Positions 61,413-64,000 of a stretch of 64,000 nt of DNA are shown here, in pieces (position 1 is the first letter of the stretch; each line of letters opens with the position of its first letter). The DNA comes from Ga0077536 sp943370145 (GTDB lineage: Bacteria > Pseudomonadota > Gammaproteobacteria > Ga0077536), in NCBI GenBank assembly GCA_943370145.1, contig CALRPY020000011.1, positions 1 through 64,000 on the forward strand, written 5' to 3'. Below the pieces are notes generated by a model. It saw only the letters and a list, made by a program, of their open reading frames with translations, did not search any database and had not been told where the DNA came from. The position numbers and the translations under genes were made by a program.

Positions 61413-63431
61413 TCAGGCGATGCCGAGCTCGAGGCAGCGCGCCCGGAGCACCGAAATCTCGTCCCGGATGCGCGCCGCTTCCTCGAATTCCAGGTCGCGC
61501 GCCTTCGCGTACATTTCCTGTTCGAGCTTGCGAATCCTGCCGCTGAGCTGGTCGGGCGACAGCCCGGCGTAATCGGCGCGCGCCTCCGCCGCCTTGCGCT
61601 GGGTGCGGACCCGGCCGCTGCCCGGGATCGCGTAGGCGCCCTCCATGACGTCGGCGACCGACTTCGTGATGCCGCGCGGCACGATGCCGTGCTCCAGGTT
61701 GTAGGCAATCTGCACTTCGCGGCGACGCTCCATTTCGTCCAGCGCGCGGCGCATCGAGCCGGTCATCTCGTCCGCGTAGAGGATGGCGCGCCCGGCGATG
61801 TTGCGGGCGGCGCGGCCCACGGTCTGGATCAGCGACCGGTCCGAGCGCAGGAAGCCCTCCTTGTCCGCGTCGAGCACGGCAACCAGGGAGACCTCGGGGA
61901 TATCGAGGCCCTCGCGCAGCAGGTTGATGCCCACCAGCACGTCGAAAACGCCCAGCCGCAGGTCCCGAATGATTTCCACGCGCTCGACGGTGTCGATGTC
62001 CGAGTGCAGGTAGCGCACGCGCACACCGTGCTCGCTGAGGTAATCGGTGAGGTCTTCCGCCATCCGCTTGGTGAGCGTGGTGACCAGCACCCGCTCGCCG
62101 CGGGCGACGGTCGTGTTGATCTCGGACAGGAGGTCGTCGACCTGCGTCGCGGCGGGCCGGATCTCGACCTCGGGATCGATGAGGCCGGTCGGTCGCACCA
62201 CGAGTTCGACGACCTGGCCCGCGTGCTCGTTCTCGTACGGTCCGGGTGTCGCGGACACGAATATCGTCTGCGGCGCGATCCGTTCCCACTCGTCGAAGCG
62301 CAGGGGCCGGTTGTCGAGCGCGCACGGCAGCCGGAATCCGTATTCGACGAGGTTTTCCTTGCGCGCCCGGTCACCGCGATACATGCCCCCCAGCTGCGGA
62401 ATGGTCACGTGGCTCTCGTCGACGATCAGCAGCGCATCCGGGGGCAGGTAGTCGAACAGCGTCGGCGGCGGTTCTCCCGGCTTGCGGCCCGACAGGTGGC
62501 GGGAGTAGTTCTCGATGCCGTTGCAGTACCCGATCTCATTCATCATCTCGATGTCGAAGCGGGTCCGCTCCTCGAGCCGCTGCGCCTCGACGAGCTTGTT
62601 CGCGTTGCGCAGTTCGGTCAGGCGCTCCTTGAGTTCGATCTTGATCGCCTCGATGGCGGCCAGCACGGTCTCGCGCGTCGTCACGTAGTGGGACTTCGGA
62701 TAGATCGTCAGCCGCGGGGCCTGGCGCAGCACCTCGCCGGTCAGTGGATCGAACCAGGACAAGGCCTCGATCTCGTCGTCGAACAGCTGCACCCGGACGG
62801 CGTCGCGCTCGGACTCGGCCGGGAAGATGTCGATCACGTCACCGCGCGCGCGATAGGTGCCCCGGGCCAGCTCGACGTCGTTGCGCACGTACTGGAGTTC
62901 GGTCAGCCGTCGCAGAATCTGCCGCTGATCCATCCGGTCGCCCCGCTTGAGGTGCAGCACCATCGAGTGGTACTCGCCGGGATCGCCAAGACCGTATATC
63001 GAGGACACCGTCGCGACGATGATGGTGTCCGGCCGTTCCAGCAGTGCCTTGGTGGCGGACAGTCGCATCTGCTCGATGTGATCGTTGATCGAGGCGTCCT
63101 TCTCGATATACGTGTCCGAGGACGGCACGTAGGCCTCGGGCTGGTAGTAGTCGTAGTAGGAGACGAAGTACTCGACGGCATTGTCGGGAAAGAATTCGCG
63201 CATTTCGCCGTAAAGCTGCGCCGCGAGGGTCTTGTTCGGGGCCAGCACGATGGCCGGACGCTGGACCACTTCGACGACGTTCGCGATCGTGAACGTCTTG
63301 CCCGAACCCGTGACGCCCAGCAGGGTCTGGTGGGCGAGACCATCGTTGAGGCCGCGGACCAGCGCTTCAATCGCCTGCGGCTGGCCGCCGGCCGGCTTGA
63401 ATGCGGAGTTGAGTCTGAGTCTGGATTCCAT
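61413..63431 (-). CDS. uvrB: Excinuclease ABC subunit UvrB
   Basis: The 672-residue product compares with 673 in E. coli. It starts MESRLRLNSAFKPAGGQPQA. Motifs include the Walker A LLGVTGSGKTFTIANV and the beta-hairpin YDYYQPEAYVPSSDTYIEKD. Helicase motifs include DALLIVDESHVTIPQLGGMY and DILVG-type NLLREGLDIPEV (read VLVGINLLREGLDIPEVSLV). A C-terminal UVR motif ends the protein. It is a core chromosomal repair gene that marks the host side of the junction. A longer frame upstream of 63431 lacks family similarity. Confidence 0.97.
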   Translation of the reverse strand: MESRLRLNSAFKPAGGQPQAIEALVRGLNDGLAHQTLLGVTGSGKTFTIANVVEVVQRPAIVLAPNKTLAAQLYGEMREFFPDNAVEYFVSYYDYYQPEAYVPSSDTYIEKDASINDHIEQMRLSATKALLERPDTIIVATVSSIYGLGDPGEYHSMVLHLKRGDRMDQRQILRRLTELQYVRNDVELARGTYRARGDVIDIFPAESERDAVRVQLFDDEIEALSWFDPLTGEVLRQAPRLTIYPKSHYVTTRETVLAAIEAIKIELKERLTELRNANKLVEAQRLEERTRFDIEMMNEIGYCNGIENYSRHLSGRKPGEPPPTLFDYLPPDALLIVDESHVTIPQLGGMYRGDRARKENLVEYGFRLPCALDNRPLRFDEWERIAPQTIFVSATPGPYENEHAGQVVELVVRPTGLIDPEVEIRPAATQVDDLLSEINTTVARGERVLVTTLTKRMAEDLTDYLSEHGVRVRYLHSDIDTVERVEIIRDLRLGVFDVLVGINLLREGLDIPEVSLVAVLDADKEGFLRSDRSLIQTVGRAARNIAGRAILYADEMTGSMRRALDEMERRREVQIAYNLEHGIVPRGITKSVADVMEGAYAIPGSGRVRTQRKAAEARADYAGLSPDQLSGRIRKLEQEMYAKARDLEFEEAARIRDEISVLRARCLELGIA

Positions 63432-63619
63432 CACCTGGTCCGGGCCGGGGTTAGCCGTGCACGATAACGCAATTGTCGAACTGGGCGCATGGCATGCCGC
63501 GCGCTCACGGGCTACGTCCGAACTGGGCAAATGCGCTCATTTTCCCGCACGGCAGACGTCTCGACCAATATGCAATTGACCGCCCGCCACTGGCTCAGTA
63601 CCATACGCCGCCCATCCAC

Positions 63620-63695
<76 letters not shown>

Positions 63696-63912
63696 TTATT
63701 CCCAAGCGTCGATTTACCGTCCGGCGCTCAACGCTGCGCAGGCAGCGCATCCCGGGCCAGCCAAGGCCCGATGCAGGGCCCGGCGGCCCGCAGTTCATGA
63801 CTCATCGTGATTCGCCCCTGGGGCAACACCACACGCCCATCGCGCAATCAGTGCGCCGCTGACGGCGAACGCCAATTCCCGACGCGCCGCCGGTCGTCGG
63901 CACCGCGCCGGC

Positions 63913-64000
63913 TCAACCGCACTTCGAATCCCCACAGTTCAGGCAGGTCAGGCAGTTGTCCATGCTGACCACGGCCTTCGCGTGGCAGACATTGCAGAAG
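63913..64000 (-). CDS. C-terminal end of a cysteine-rich protein, possibly B12-dependent ribonucleotide reductase
   Basis: The last 28 codons read FCNVCHAKAVVSMDNCLTCL, then NCGDSKCG and stop, with CxxC pairs that would bind zinc. Such a tail is found at the end of adenosylcobalamin-dependent ribonucleotide reductases and a few other proteins. The rest of the gene is outside the window, so the family is only a suggestion. Confidence 0.55.
   Translation of the reverse strand, partial: FCNVCHAKAVVSMDNCLTCLNCGDSKCG

Noticed and set aside
61689..63467. Plus-strand frame of 592 codons
   Set aside because: It is the antisense shadow of uvrB, which has full family similarity over the same stretch.

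Overview
The window looks like most of a large integrative and conjugative element (ICE) in a GC-rich proteobacterium, followed by a few kilobases of host chromosome on the right. The chromosome part holds tRNA-Val(GAC), uvrB, tRNA-Asn(GTT) and the end of a gene with a cysteine-rich tail. I favour a gammaproteobacterium from codon use and gene types, but nothing here fixes the genus. A tyrosine integrase of the DUF3596 class (59994-61223) abuts the 3' end of tRNA-Val (61264-61340), which is the expected insertion point. No second att copy was seen, so the left end probably lies outside the window.

Region by region. 1-5.2 kb is an accessory edge: decayed gene fragments, an AT-rich two-gene islet, a secreted Sel1-repeat protein and a broken thermonuclease. 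5.2-9.0 kb (minus) encodes the coupling module: a DUF4400 membrane protein, TraD and a short MobH-like relaxase. 9.4-28.3 kb (plus) is one long, tightly overlapping F-type type IV secretion operon: transglycosylase, pilin candidate, TraL, E, K, B, DsbC, TraV, TraC, TrbI, signal peptidase, TraW, TraU, TrbC, a two-gene TraN, an unknown exported protein, TraF, TraH, TraG. 28.4-31.3 kb is a cargo islet with an NrtR-type Nudix repressor, a divergent metallophosphatase behind paired palindromic operators, and a small unknown protein. It is closed on the right by a broken second copy of traG.

31.5-44.0 kb is a defence island. It combines an EcoRII-like restriction-modification set (Dcm-type methylase, Vsr, EcoRII-like nuclease) with a four-gene overlapping operon: GHKL/MORC-like ATPase, Z1-domain ATPase, DUF4420 PD-(D/E)XK nuclease and AIPR protein. 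A zinc-ribbon/DUF3883 gene lies on the other strand between them. 44.2-48.9 kb holds an IS3-family relic, a second tyrosine recombinase and an OLD-family ATPase/TOPRIM nuclease. 49.2-58.1 kb (minus) is a PFGI-1/SPI-7-type replication and partition module: sigma-like factor, ParA, ParB, DUF2857, STY4528-like replication proteins, TIGR03761 protein, DUF3577, RadC and DUF932. 58.6-61.2 kb carries excisionase and integrase.

The genes together give a self-transmissible element: Xis/Int excise, ParA/ParB and the replication genes maintain the excised circle, the MobH/TraD pair processes and delivers DNA, and the F-like pilus makes the contact. Points I find most worth a second look are the ATPase/Z1/DUF4420/AIPR operon with its EcoRII partners, the repeated structured leaders before DUF3577, radC and DUF932, the NrtR cargo bracketed by traG copies, the split TraN, the threefold winged-helix repeat in the replication genes, and the pairing of an F-type transfer system with a PFGI-1-type maintenance module.
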